Of a DNA stretch of 5,532 bases, positions 1 through 5,514 are shown piece after piece. The stretch is from a bacterium (lineage in GTDB: Bacteria > Vulcanimicrobiota > Vulcanimicrobiia > Vulcanimicrobiales > Vulcanimicrobiaceae). Location of the stretch: positions 1 to 5,532 of the forward strand of contig JAKAPO010000180.1 in the NCBI GenBank assembly GCA_021807065.1, in the 5' to 3' direction. Each line of letters opens with the position of its first letter. Position 1 is the stretch's first letter. The position numbers were made by a program, and so were the translations under genes. The notes beneath the pieces were generated by a model. The model was not told the DNA's origin. It worked only from the letters and a program-made list of their open reading frames with translations, and made no database searches.

Positions 1-1368
1 GGACGTGTTGAGAACGACGTCGACGGCGGCAGGCAGGAGACGCATGCCGCGCGCGATCCCCCGCAGGTGGCTCTCGGGAGCGCTATTGCGTAGACGTGCG
101 AGGGCAATTGCGAACAGCACCATGGCCGTCGCTTGCGCGACGTACGTCTTGGTTGCCGCGACGCCGATCTCCGGACCGCTTCGCGTGAAGAGCGTAGCGT
201 CGGCGAGACGAGTGAGATGCGCGCCGAGGACGTTGCAGATGCCCAAAACCGACGATTTCCGCTGTCGTGCGATCTTGACCGCCTCGACCGTGTCTGCGGT
301 CTCGCCCGACTGCGACATCGCGATGACGAGCGTGTGCGGATCGATGACGGGATCGCCATAGCGAAACTCGCTCGCCAGTTCCATCTCTACGGGGAGACGT
401 ACGAGCGAACGCAGCAGATACATCCCGACCATTCCGGCGTAGTAGGCGGTGCCGCAACCGGTGATCGCGATCTTGGCGATCTCCCGTAGGTTCGCCTTAC
501 CGATCCCACCGAGTTCTTCGATCACGTGGACGCCGCCGTCTTCGTCGATCCTCCCCGCGAGCGTCTCCTTAAGCGCATTCGGCTGCTCGAAGATCTCCTT
601 GAGCATGAAATGCTTGAAGCCGCTTTTCTCGGCCGAGCGCATATCCCAGCGGATCTGCACGACGTCGCGATCGATGGCTTTCCCGGAGTAATCGGTGAGC
701 CGCCAGCCGTCGCGTCCCACGATTGCCATCTCGCCTTCTTGGAGAATGATCTCTTTGCGCGTGTATGGCAGGATCGCCGGCGTATCCGATGCGACGTACA
801 TTTCGCCGTCGCCGATGCCGATGACCAACGGGCTCGCGCCGTTGCGCGCGAAGATCAAGTGCTCGGGATCGTCCGTCGAGATCACGCCCAGCGCGTACGC
901 GCCTCGAACTTCGTGTAGCGTCCGCCGGACTGCTGTTTCGAGGTCTGCCTCCAAGTGCGTCTCGATCAGGTGCGCGAGCACCTCGGTGTCGGTCTCGCTG
1001 CGAAAGACGTGGCCGGATTCGAGCAGACGCGCGCGTAGCGGCGCGTAGTTCTCGATGATGCCGTTGTGCACGACGGCGATCCTGCCGTGGCAGTCGCGGT
1101 GCGGGTGTGCGTTCATATCGGACGGCCGGCCATGAGTCGCCCACCGGGTGTGGCCTATGCCGACCGGGCCGGAGAGCGGTTCGCCGTTGCGAAGGCGTTC
1201 GGCCAGCCGCGCGAGCTTGCCCTCCGCCTTCGTATCGCAGAGGCGGCCGCGTTCGTCGATCACCGCGATGCCGGCGCTATCGTAGCCGCGGTATTCGAGC
1301 CGGTGGAGCGCGTCGAGAATTATCGGGACGCTGTCCTTCGGGCCGATGTATCCGACGATGCCGCACAC
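1..1368 (-). CDS. glmS: Glutamine--fructose-6-phosphate aminotransferase (isomerizing), C-terminus cut by window edge
   Basis: This cytoplasmic enzyme converts fructose-6-phosphate and glutamine to glucosamine-6-phosphate, the first step toward UDP-GlcNAc for peptidoglycan. 456 codons are visible; the family is about 600-610 residues, so the end of the second SIS domain is missing. The GTG start at 1368-1366 is fixed because Cys2, the N-terminal nucleophile, follows directly, and an in-frame stop (the rpoZ TAG) lies two codons upstream. The glutaminase domain shows CGIVGYIG (2-9), EYRGYDSAG (25-33), HTRWATHG (73-80), HNGIIENY (101-108) and SETDTEV (124-130). The linker contains KEIFEQPNA. The first SIS domain shows TGCGT around Cys305 and the phosphosugar loop SQSGETADT from Ser352, followed later by SGPEIGVAATKTY. 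No frameshift is seen. It lies 6 bases after rpoZ, so co-transcription and translational coupling are likely. No glmS ribozyme is possible in so short a gap. Identification is secure. Confidence 0.97.
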   Translation of the reverse strand, partial: MCGIVGYIGPKDSVPIILDALHRLEYRGYDSAGIAVIDERGRLCDTKAEGKLARLAERLRNGEPLSGPVGIGHTRWATHGRPSDMNAHPHRDCHGRIAVVHNGIIENYAPLRARLLESGHVFRSETDTEVLAHLIETHLEADLETAVRRTLHEVRGAYALGVISTDDPEHLIFARNGASPLVIGIGDGEMYVASDTPAILPYTRKEIILQEGEMAIVGRDGWRLTDYSGKAIDRDVVQIRWDMRSAEKSGFKHFMLKEIFEQPNALKETLAGRIDEDGGVHVIEELGGIGKANLREIAKIAITGCGTAYYAGMVGMYLLRSLVRLPVEMELASEFRYGDPVIDPHTLVIAMSQSGETADTVEAVKIARQRKSSVLGICNVLGAHLTRLADATLFTRSGPEIGVAATKTYVAQATAMVLFAIALARLRNSAPESHLRGIARGMRLLPAAVDVVLNTS

Positions 1369-1374
1369 TGCCCG

Positions 1375-1647
1375 CTACTTGATCCCTTCCTTGGTTCTGT
1401 GGTACGCGATCTTGCCGGCCGCGATTTCGTCGAGCGCGATAGAAACGGGTTTATTCGGGTTGATCGTCTCTTTGTCGACGAGTGGTTCGCTGGCGTAGTA
1501 CTCGCGCCGATCCATCGGCGGCAGTTGCTGCACGCGAATCCAGTTGTTCAACTGGCGCGCGCGCTTGGTGGCGAGATTGACGAGACTGAACTTGGAGTCT
1601 GCATGGCGAAGCAGTTCGTCCAGGTCGCCGAATACGGGTTTGCTCAT
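1375..1647 (-). CDS. rpoZ: DNA-directed RNA polymerase subunit omega
   Basis: Omega is the small core RNA polymerase subunit that helps the beta-prime subunit fold and join the enzyme. The protein is 90 residues, normal for the family. The hallmark stretch DSKFSLVNLATKRARQLN (17-34) matches the conserved omega helix region, and the acidic residues with IALDEIAAGKI (70-80) match the usual second conserved block. The ATG at 1647 is the first possible start, since an in-frame TGA lies four codons upstream. A good Shine-Dalgarno AAGGAG lies upstream but is 17 bases from the ATG, longer than usual. The gene follows gmk after 44 bases, the widely conserved gmk-rpoZ order, and is followed by glmS in the same reading frame after TAG and two codons. 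It is probably expressed from an operon promoter further upstream. Confidence 0.95.
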   Translation of the reverse strand: MSKPVFGDLDELLRHADSKFSLVNLATKRARQLNNWIRVQQLPPMDRREYYASEPLVDKETINPNKPVSIALDEIAAGKIAYHRTKEGIK

Positions 1648-1664
1648 ACTGTTTGCTCAGGTCT

Positions 1665-1670
1665 CTCCTT
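1665..1670 (-). promoter_or_regulatory. Shine-Dalgarno candidate for rpoZ (unusually distant)
   Basis: AAGGAG on the minus strand is the only good anti-16S match upstream of rpoZ, but 17 bases separate it from the ATG. No alternative in-frame start lies closer to it, because a TGA intervenes. Either the spacing is tolerated, perhaps through local folding, or the motif is not the working site. Confidence 0.45.
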
Positions 1671-1691
1671 AACTGTATAAAACTGTCGCTG

Positions 1692-2312
1692 TTAGGTACG
1701 TTCGACCTTGCGTAGCTGTTCGTCACCGTACCGGTGAATCCGGAAACGCTCCGCATGGAGTACCGCTTCCAGGTCTTCCACCGCTTCCTCCGCGCGGTGC
1801 TGCTCGTTGACCACGATATAGTCGAACTTGCGAATGTACTTCATCTCCTCGTGTGCGATCTCGAGCCGGCGCGCGATCTCCTCGTTCGTCTCGGTTCGGC
1901 GCGTCAGCAGCCGGTCGCGCAGGTACGAGAATCTATCGGGAACGAGGAAGATCAGGACCGCCGCCGGGTACGCCGCCTGCACGGCTAGCGCCCCGTTCAC
2001 CTCGGGCTTCATGACCACGTCATACCCCTCGGCGAGCGTGCGCTCGACGTAATCCCGCGGAGTGCCGTACAGCCTGTCATTATACACGCGCCATTCCAGA
2101 AAGTCGCCTGCATCGCGCCGCCGCTCGAACTCTTCCTTTGTAAGGAAGAAATAGTGCTCGCCGTCGACCTCTCCCGAACGGGGGTCCCGAGTGGTGGCCG
2201 AGACCGAGTACCGCAGCCGCGGCATCCTCGCCCGGACCGCGTCGACCAAGGTGTCTTTACCGGCCCCGGAGGGTCCGGAGACGACGAAAAGGAGCCCCGG
2301 ACCCCCCTTCAC
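1692..2312 (-). CDS. gmk: Guanylate kinase
   Basis: Guanylate kinase phosphorylates GMP to GDP with ATP in the cytoplasm and is essential for GTP and dGTP supply. The 206 residues are typical of bacterial Gmk. The P-loop is GPSGAGKDT (13-21), with Asp20 where E. coli has Ser and Bacillus has Gly. The GMP-binding region shows SVSATTRDPRSGEVDGEHYFF (36-56, given here by its key residues S, R, R, G, E and Y), then FLEW (71-74) and YGTP (82-85). The lid and C-terminal part show RLLTRRTETNEEIARRL (134-150) and YIVVNE (165-170). The segment usually read as LEIDVQGA is here MKPEVNGA (101-108), an unusual version. The GTG start (2312-2310) overlaps the stop of the preceding lipoprotein gene as GTGA, and no clear Shine-Dalgarno is seen, so coupling by reinitiation is likely. 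The next start-like codon lies inside the P-loop, so the GTG is well supported. Confidence 0.96.
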   Translation of the reverse strand: MKGGPGLLFVVSGPSGAGKDTLVDAVRARMPRLRYSVSATTRDPRSGEVDGEHYFFLTKEEFERRRDAGDFLEWRVYNDRLYGTPRDYVERTLAEGYDVVMKPEVNGALAVQAAYPAAVLIFLVPDRFSYLRDRLLTRRTETNEEIARRLEIAHEEMKYIRKFDYIVVNEQHRAEEAVEDLEAVLHAERFRIHRYGDEQLRKVERT

Positions 2313-2749
2313 AGGCTAAAACAGACGCTCTGGCGCATCGCCGCAACCGCAGCGGGGGACTGGGCGATGGCCTTGGGGCGTTCGTAATAGATCAGAACCG
2401 CATTGCCGTTGAAGACCGCAAAAGCGACCTCCAGGATGCGGCCCTTCGGCAGGCTATAGGTGGCGACGCCCGCCTCCCCCGGACAGAGCGTGAAGGGTTT
2501 GCTCGAGAGGAGGTGCGCGCCGTAGTAACGCTGGACGGTCGCCACCGCTTGCGAGGAGGCGAGCTCAGGAAGCGACCCCGTCGTAGCGTATGAGGTGTAT
2601 TGATAGCGCTCGAGCCCGGCGCCGCTCATCGTAGCCCAAACATGCGGGGCGACCTGCGGCCAGCCTTGCGGGTGAGGCGGGGCGCCGCGGCTACAGGCTG
2701 CAAGCACGGCGAGGGCGGCGACGGCCGCGAAAGAACGGTAGCGCTGCAT
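2309..2749 (-). CDS. Small predicted lipoprotein of unknown function, first gene of the gmk series
   Basis: I do not recognise the family. From the ATG at 2749 the product is 146 residues with a lipoprotein signal: MQRYRSF (basic n-region), an alanine/valine-rich hydrophobic core, and the lipobox LAAC ending at Cys19. The mature part begins with a proline-rich linker (GAPPHPQGWPQ), then a mixed alpha/beta domain with two further cysteines (Cys89 and Cys143) that could form a disulfide. It would be exported and anchored to a membrane. The reading frame stays open to 3169, but that extension is antisense to the RqcH gene and has no signal-like start, so I choose 2749. No Shine-Dalgarno is evident. 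The TGA (2311-2309) overlaps the gmk start by four bases, implying coupled translation. Any promoter must lie inside the divergent RqcH gene. The lipoprotein call is fairly sure; the function is unknown. Confidence 0.8.
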   Translation of the reverse strand: MQRYRSFAAVAALAVLAACSRGAPPHPQGWPQVAPHVWATMSGAGLERYQYTSYATTGSLPELASSQAVATVQRYYGAHLLSSKPFTLCPGEAGVATYSLPKGRILEVAFAVFNGNAVLIYYERPKAIAQSPAAVAAMRQSVCFSL

Positions 2750-2751
2750 GC
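2746..2751. promoter_or_regulatory. GCATGC palindrome holding both divergent start codons
   Basis: The ATG of the plus-strand RqcH gene (2748-2750) and the ATG of the minus-strand lipoprotein gene (2749-2747) share two bases inside the palindrome GCATGC. Both starts are well supported. An in-frame TAG lies just upstream of the plus start, and the minus start is placed by its signal peptide. Neither side has a strong Shine-Dalgarno sequence. Each gene's promoter and any leader would have to lie inside the coding sequence of the other. Confidence 0.7.
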
Positions 2752-4262
2752 TGACCGACTGGGCGCTGGTGCGCCGCTTGGGCTCCGAGATCCAGGAGCG
2801 CATTCGAGGGGCGCGCGTTGCCGACGTTGGATCGCTACCGGACGGACGTGTCGCGCTCTCGCTCTGGCGGCGCAAGGCGTCTAGTTTGCTCTGCATCGAC
2901 GCGTTCGGCTCGCCGCCGCTCGTCACGCTTGAGACGGGAGAGCTTGCCGCTGGCGCCGGCAGCGCATTCACGCGCATCCTCGCACGAACGCTGCGCGGCA
3001 TGGTGGTAAGGGCGGTCTTACCGCGACGCGGTGACCGATTGCTCAGATTCATGTTCGCCATCCGCTCGCGGTTCGGCGTGTCGGATGAACTAGACCTCTG
3101 GGTCGAGCTCGTTCCGCGGTTTGGTAACGCCGTGCTCGCGAAAGGCGAAAACGTCGTGGCGGCGCTCAAGGAGTTTGGTCTTGCCGAGAATCCGGCGCGC
3201 GCCGTTCTGCCGGGAAAGCCGTACGTCCCACCTCCGCTTCACGGCGAACCGTCGTTACCGCGCCTGATCGCGGAGGCTTCGGCTCCACCGGAGGCGCTCG
3301 CGTTCCTCGAGAGCGACGAGGCGCTGCATTCGCCCGTCTACGTGTACCGCAGGGACGGCGCTCTCGTGCAAGTGCATCTTCTTCCTCTTCCACAGCTCGT
3401 AGAAGACGGTGTCGCGGTGAACCGCGAACCATCGTTGCTTGACGTTCTCGCGCAGGAGCGCGACGCGCGTAGCGATGCCGCCGAGAAATCGCGCGCGCAG
3501 AGGCGCCGCGCGGCAGTTGGGCGCCGAATAGCGCACCGCATGCGCACGATCGAGCGTGAACTCGGGCAGCTGCAGGCTCGCAGGGTGGAGGTTAGTGCGC
3601 GTCAGGAATTGCGTGCCGAAGGGCAGCACATCTACGCCACGCTGCACGAACTCGATGACTCGCACCGTGAGGAGGCCAAGGCGCGAGCGCAGGCGTTGTT
3701 CGAGCGCTACCGCAAACTGCGCGGATCGGTGGAGCATCTCGATGAGCGCGAGCGCGTTCTTCGGATGAAGCGGGAAGCGCTCGAGACATTGATGTGGGAG
3801 GCGGAGCGTGCCGAAGATCAGGAGCTGACCGACGTCGAGACCGCGCTCGGGCTGTTCGATCGCCGCAGTGCTGTTTCTTCCCCACGAAAACCTCCGAGCC
3901 GGCGCAAACGACTCGAGTTTCGCACGGCTGCCGGATCGCGTCTCCTCGTAGGCAGGTCGCCGCTCGAGAATGCCGAGTTGACGTTTCGCGTCGCCCGGCC
4001 GCAAGATCTTTGGTTTCACGCGCGCGGCGTGCCGGGCGCGCACGTGATCCTGTCGCGCGACGATCGGTCGCCACCCCCGGATGAAGACGTTGCCTTGGCG
4101 GCATCGCTAGCTGCGGGTTACTCACGCGCGCGCGAGAGCGCAAGGGTCGTGGTTGACTACACGCAGCGAAAGTTCGTGAGAAAGCAGCGCGACGCGCCGC
4201 CAGGCATGGTCTATTACACGAACGCTCAGTCGCTGGCCGTAGCCCGCCGTACCCGTATCTAG
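2748..4262 (+). CDS. rqcH: NFACT family protein, probable ribosome quality-control factor RqcH (compact form)
   Basis: RqcH binds obstructed 50S subunits carrying peptidyl-tRNA and recruits tRNA-Ala to add C-terminal alanine tails that mark the chain for degradation. The 504-residue product shows the NFACT order. The N-domain starts at residue 1 (DWALVRRLGSEI aligns with the family's start) and contains Asp96-Arg97 in RRGDRLLRF, matching the DR motif needed for tail synthesis, then VELVPRFGNAVL (119-130) and VLPGKPYVPPP (153-163). A basic, charged coiled coil runs from about 232 to 365. The C-terminal NFACT-R domain (about 388-500) has DLWFHARGVPGAHVIL (420-435) and VDYTQRKFVRKQ (469-480). 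It is about 65 residues shorter than Bacillus RqcH. By eye the helix-hairpin-helix part and the segment between the coiled-coil arms are lost or reduced. The ATG is the first start after an in-frame TAG. The older label is fibronectin-binding protein A-like; the DR motif favours RqcH. It stands alone on this strand, divergent from the gmk series. Confidence 0.92.
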   Translation: MLTDWALVRRLGSEIQERIRGARVADVGSLPDGRVALSLWRRKASSLLCIDAFGSPPLVTLETGELAAGAGSAFTRILARTLRGMVVRAVLPRRGDRLLRFMFAIRSRFGVSDELDLWVELVPRFGNAVLAKGENVVAALKEFGLAENPARAVLPGKPYVPPPLHGEPSLPRLIAEASAPPEALAFLESDEALHSPVYVYRRDGALVQVHLLPLPQLVEDGVAVNREPSLLDVLAQERDARSDAAEKSRAQRRRAAVGRRIAHRMRTIERELGQLQARRVEVSARQELRAEGQHIYATLHELDDSHREEAKARAQALFERYRKLRGSVEHLDERERVLRMKREALETLMWEAERAEDQELTDVETALGLFDRRSAVSSPRKPPSRRKRLEFRTAAGSRLLVGRSPLENAELTFRVARPQDLWFHARGVPGAHVILSRDDRSPPPDEDVALAASLAAGYSRARESARVVVDYTQRKFVRKQRDAPPGMVYYTNAQSLAVARRTRI

Positions 4263-4364
4263 GAGCGTGTAACAGCCTAATCGATACCGCCGTTGCGTGT
4301 ACCACGGGCGCAGTGGCGAGGCGCGAGGTGGGAGCATAGCCGGGGTGTTCAGCGCGCCCAAGCG
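4263..4364. other. Convergent intergenic gap without a recognisable terminator
   Basis: The gap lies between the RqcH stop and the stop of the minus-strand exported-protein gene. It has no tRNA-like fold, no credible ORF and no GC hairpin followed by a T-run on either strand. GGGCGC (4306-4311) can pair with GCGCCC (4354-4359), but the loop would be 42 bases and no U-tract follows, so it is not a convincing intrinsic terminator. Confidence 0.5.
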
Positions 4365-5285
4365 TCAGTCAGGTTCCTTGAGCGTTGCGGTTTGCGGTGT
4401 TATGTAAAGTGGATGCTCTTCCGGAATCGTGACGGCGCGAACACGCTCAAAGCTGACGACGGTCCGCGAGTAGGTCTGGCCTTGATAGCGAATCGGCGCG
4501 TCAGCCGCTTCCCGAGCGATGTACTGTACGCCGCCGATGTTTTGGAAGTCGACCGTCCAAGGCACCGTAGTCCCGGGTCCGTCGATGAAGTTCAGCGCTT
4601 CCCGCAGCTTCCACGTGGCGCCGCTGCGCACGTCGATCCAAAGGTCGCGCAGACGGTACCGACCGGGGTCACGTCGCGCGCGCAGGGAGAGATGGTAGCA
4701 CTCATGCCCCTGCACGTTCTCAAAGCCGACAAGGGAGATGTCGTAGGCGCCTGCCGTGACCGACGCGCGCGCGATCGTCGGCAAGCCGTTCTTCGCGACT
4801 TGCAGCGGCTTACGACCAGGAGGGTACGGATCGTGAAACTCGCGCCGGATCTGGTTGACTAACGCTCGTTGCGCTTGCGCGCTATCGGGAGGCGCGACCG
4901 GAATGAACGGCGCCATTCCAAAGGTATATGTCGGGGTGAGGATCGGCACGCCGATAAAGTCGATGGGCGGTACCGGCTTCGATAGACAGAGCGCTAGAAT
5001 GCAAAAGTTCATTCCGTGGACGACCACGGGATGGGTGCGCTCGTAGTCGCTGACGCTGTCGACCCAGATCGCGCCGCTCGTCGCGTCGAAGGAGCTGCGG
5101 TAACGCTCGACGCGGACGGAGTCTCCTTGCCTTACCTGCACCGCGACATCGTAATCGAGATAGCCGGGATAGTCTTGACCGTACCAAAACGCCTCGGCGC
5201 GCTCATAGATCGCGTAGGGGCTGGGTACGGCCGATGGGTGCGCGCTGCCCAGCGCGGCGACGAGGAGTGCTGTGAGTGCGACCAT
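4365..5285 (-). CDS. Exported protein of unknown function, possibly of LolA-like beta-rich fold
   Basis: I do not recognise a named family. The 306-residue product starts with a short hydrophobic signal (VALTALLVAALGSA) and a plausible signal-peptidase site after Ala15, although the n-region lacks a basic residue. The mature part is rich in aromatic and alternating beta-strand patterns. Near the C-terminus, DLWIDVRSG, WKLREALNF and WTVDFQNIGGVQY (214-255) look like the antiparallel strands of LolA/LolB-like or related DUF proteins. This fold suggestion is inference from pattern only. Three cysteines remain (95, 100 and 196); the hydrophobic patch FCILALCLS (94-102) contains two of them. The ATG at 5285 is the first start after an in-frame stop and has only a weak purine-rich GAAGAAG upstream. 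It is transcribed alone, divergent from the small membrane-protein gene and convergent with RqcH. It is exported rather than lipidated, since no lipobox is seen. Confidence 0.75.
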   Translation of the reverse strand: MVALTALLVAALGSAHPSAVPSPYAIYERAEAFWYGQDYPGYLDYDVAVQVRQGDSVRVERYRSSFDATSGAIWVDSVSDYERTHPVVVHGMNFCILALCLSKPVPPIDFIGVPILTPTYTFGMAPFIPVAPPDSAQAQRALVNQIRREFHDPYPPGRKPLQVAKNGLPTIARASVTAGAYDISLVGFENVQGHECYHLSLRARRDPGRYRLRDLWIDVRSGATWKLREALNFIDGPGTTVPWTVDFQNIGGVQYIAREAADAPIRYQGQTYSRTVVSFERVRAVTIPEEHPLYITPQTATLKEPD

Positions 5286-5398
5286 CGCTTCTTCAGATTC
5301 CCGTACTCACGAGAAGTGTCCCGTTTTGGAAGACAAGGCGCTCGGATGCCCCGGAAAGAAGGAAGTACAAAACGATTCCCTTTGCTAGGAGGTTGCAC
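5286..5398. promoter_or_regulatory. Divergent intergenic region, probable site of two opposing promoters
   Basis: This gap separates the minus-strand exported-protein gene from the plus-strand small membrane-protein gene, so it should hold both promoters. I find no clean -35/-10 pair. TTGGAA (5326-5331) and TACAAA (5366-5371) resemble boxes on the plus strand but are 34 bases apart, too far for a sigma-70 promoter. A 7-base inverted repeat, CGTTTTG (5322-5328) and CAAAACG (5368-5374), is present. The plus-strand gene's Shine-Dalgarno lies at the right end. Confidence 0.5.
5387..5392 (+). promoter_or_regulatory. Shine-Dalgarno site that sets the start of the 37-residue gene
   Basis: AGGAGG, a perfect core anti-16S match, lies 6 bases before the GTG at 5399. 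It decides for this GTG over the ATG further upstream in the same frame at 5276, which overlaps the divergent gene's start. Confidence 0.85.
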
Positions 5399-5512
5399 GT
5401 GAAAAATCCGTTGGACTCCCTCTGGGGCACTGTCATCAGCGGGTTCATCCTTACGGTTATCCTGTACTTTGCGACGCAAGCAATCATGCGCCATGCTGCG
5501 GGAGGCGCTTAG
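5399..5512 (+). CDS. Small single-pass membrane protein (37 residues), unknown function
   Basis: This short gene starts at GTG behind a perfect AGGAGG and ends at TAG. The product has a short polar N-terminus (VKNPLDSLWG), one hydrophobic helix TVISGFILTVILYFATQAIM (11-30) and a short basic, glycine-rich tail (RHAAGGA). It therefore looks like a single-span inner-membrane peptide. The next gene begins 2 bases after its stop, with another good Shine-Dalgarno inside the end of this gene. The two are therefore probably an operon, and this peptide may be a small subunit or regulator of the downstream product, in the way that small peptides accompany some transporters and oxidases. That role is inference; I do not recognise the sequence. 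The strong ribosome site and tight coupling make it a real gene rather than a chance frame. Confidence 0.75.
   Translation: MKNPLDSLWGTVISGFILTVILYFATQAIMRHAAGGA
5500..5505 (+). promoter_or_regulatory. Shine-Dalgarno site for the gene starting at 5515
   Basis: GGGAGG lies within the last codons of the small membrane-protein gene, 9 bases before the ATG at 5515. It supports a real start there. Confidence 0.7.
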
Positions 5513-5514
5513 CG

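Noticed and set aside
1369..1374. Possible glmS ribozyme or riboswitch upstream of glmS
   Set aside because: Only six bases separate rpoZ from glmS, and the upstream sequence is rpoZ coding sequence, so there is no room for the ribozyme.
1674..1679. TATACA on the minus strand as a -10 box for an internal rpoZ promoter
   Set aside because: There is no acceptable -35 at 16-18 bases, and the predicted transcript start would fall within the Shine-Dalgarno AAGGAG (1665-1670).
1066..1680. Long plus-strand open frame (204 codons) across glmS and rpoZ
   Set aside because: It is antisense to two securely identified genes. Its product is low-complexity Arg/Ala/Val-rich with no family features, as expected from a high-GC complementary strand.
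2750..3169. Extension of the lipoprotein frame upstream to an ATG at 3169
   Set aside because: The added residues are Ser/Arg/Thr-rich, antisense to RqcH, and would bury the lipoprotein signal peptide in the middle of the protein.
3255..4043. Minus-strand open frame (262 codons) inside the RqcH gene
   Set aside because: It is fully antisense to a well-supported NFACT coding sequence and has no recognisable domain, so it is a high-GC shadow frame.
4306..4359. GGGCGC/GCGCCC pair as a convergent terminator hairpin
   Set aside because: The loop is 42 bases and no T-run follows on either side.
4293..4862. Plus-strand frame of 189 codons opposite the exported-protein gene
   Set aside because: It has no signal, domain or ribosome site. 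The opposite strand has a credible signal peptide and protein-like composition.
5293..5487. Minus-strand frame of 64 codons in the divergent gap
   Set aside because: It has no ribosome site, is antisense to the small membrane-protein gene with its perfect AGGAGG, and would occupy the promoter region of the exported-protein gene.
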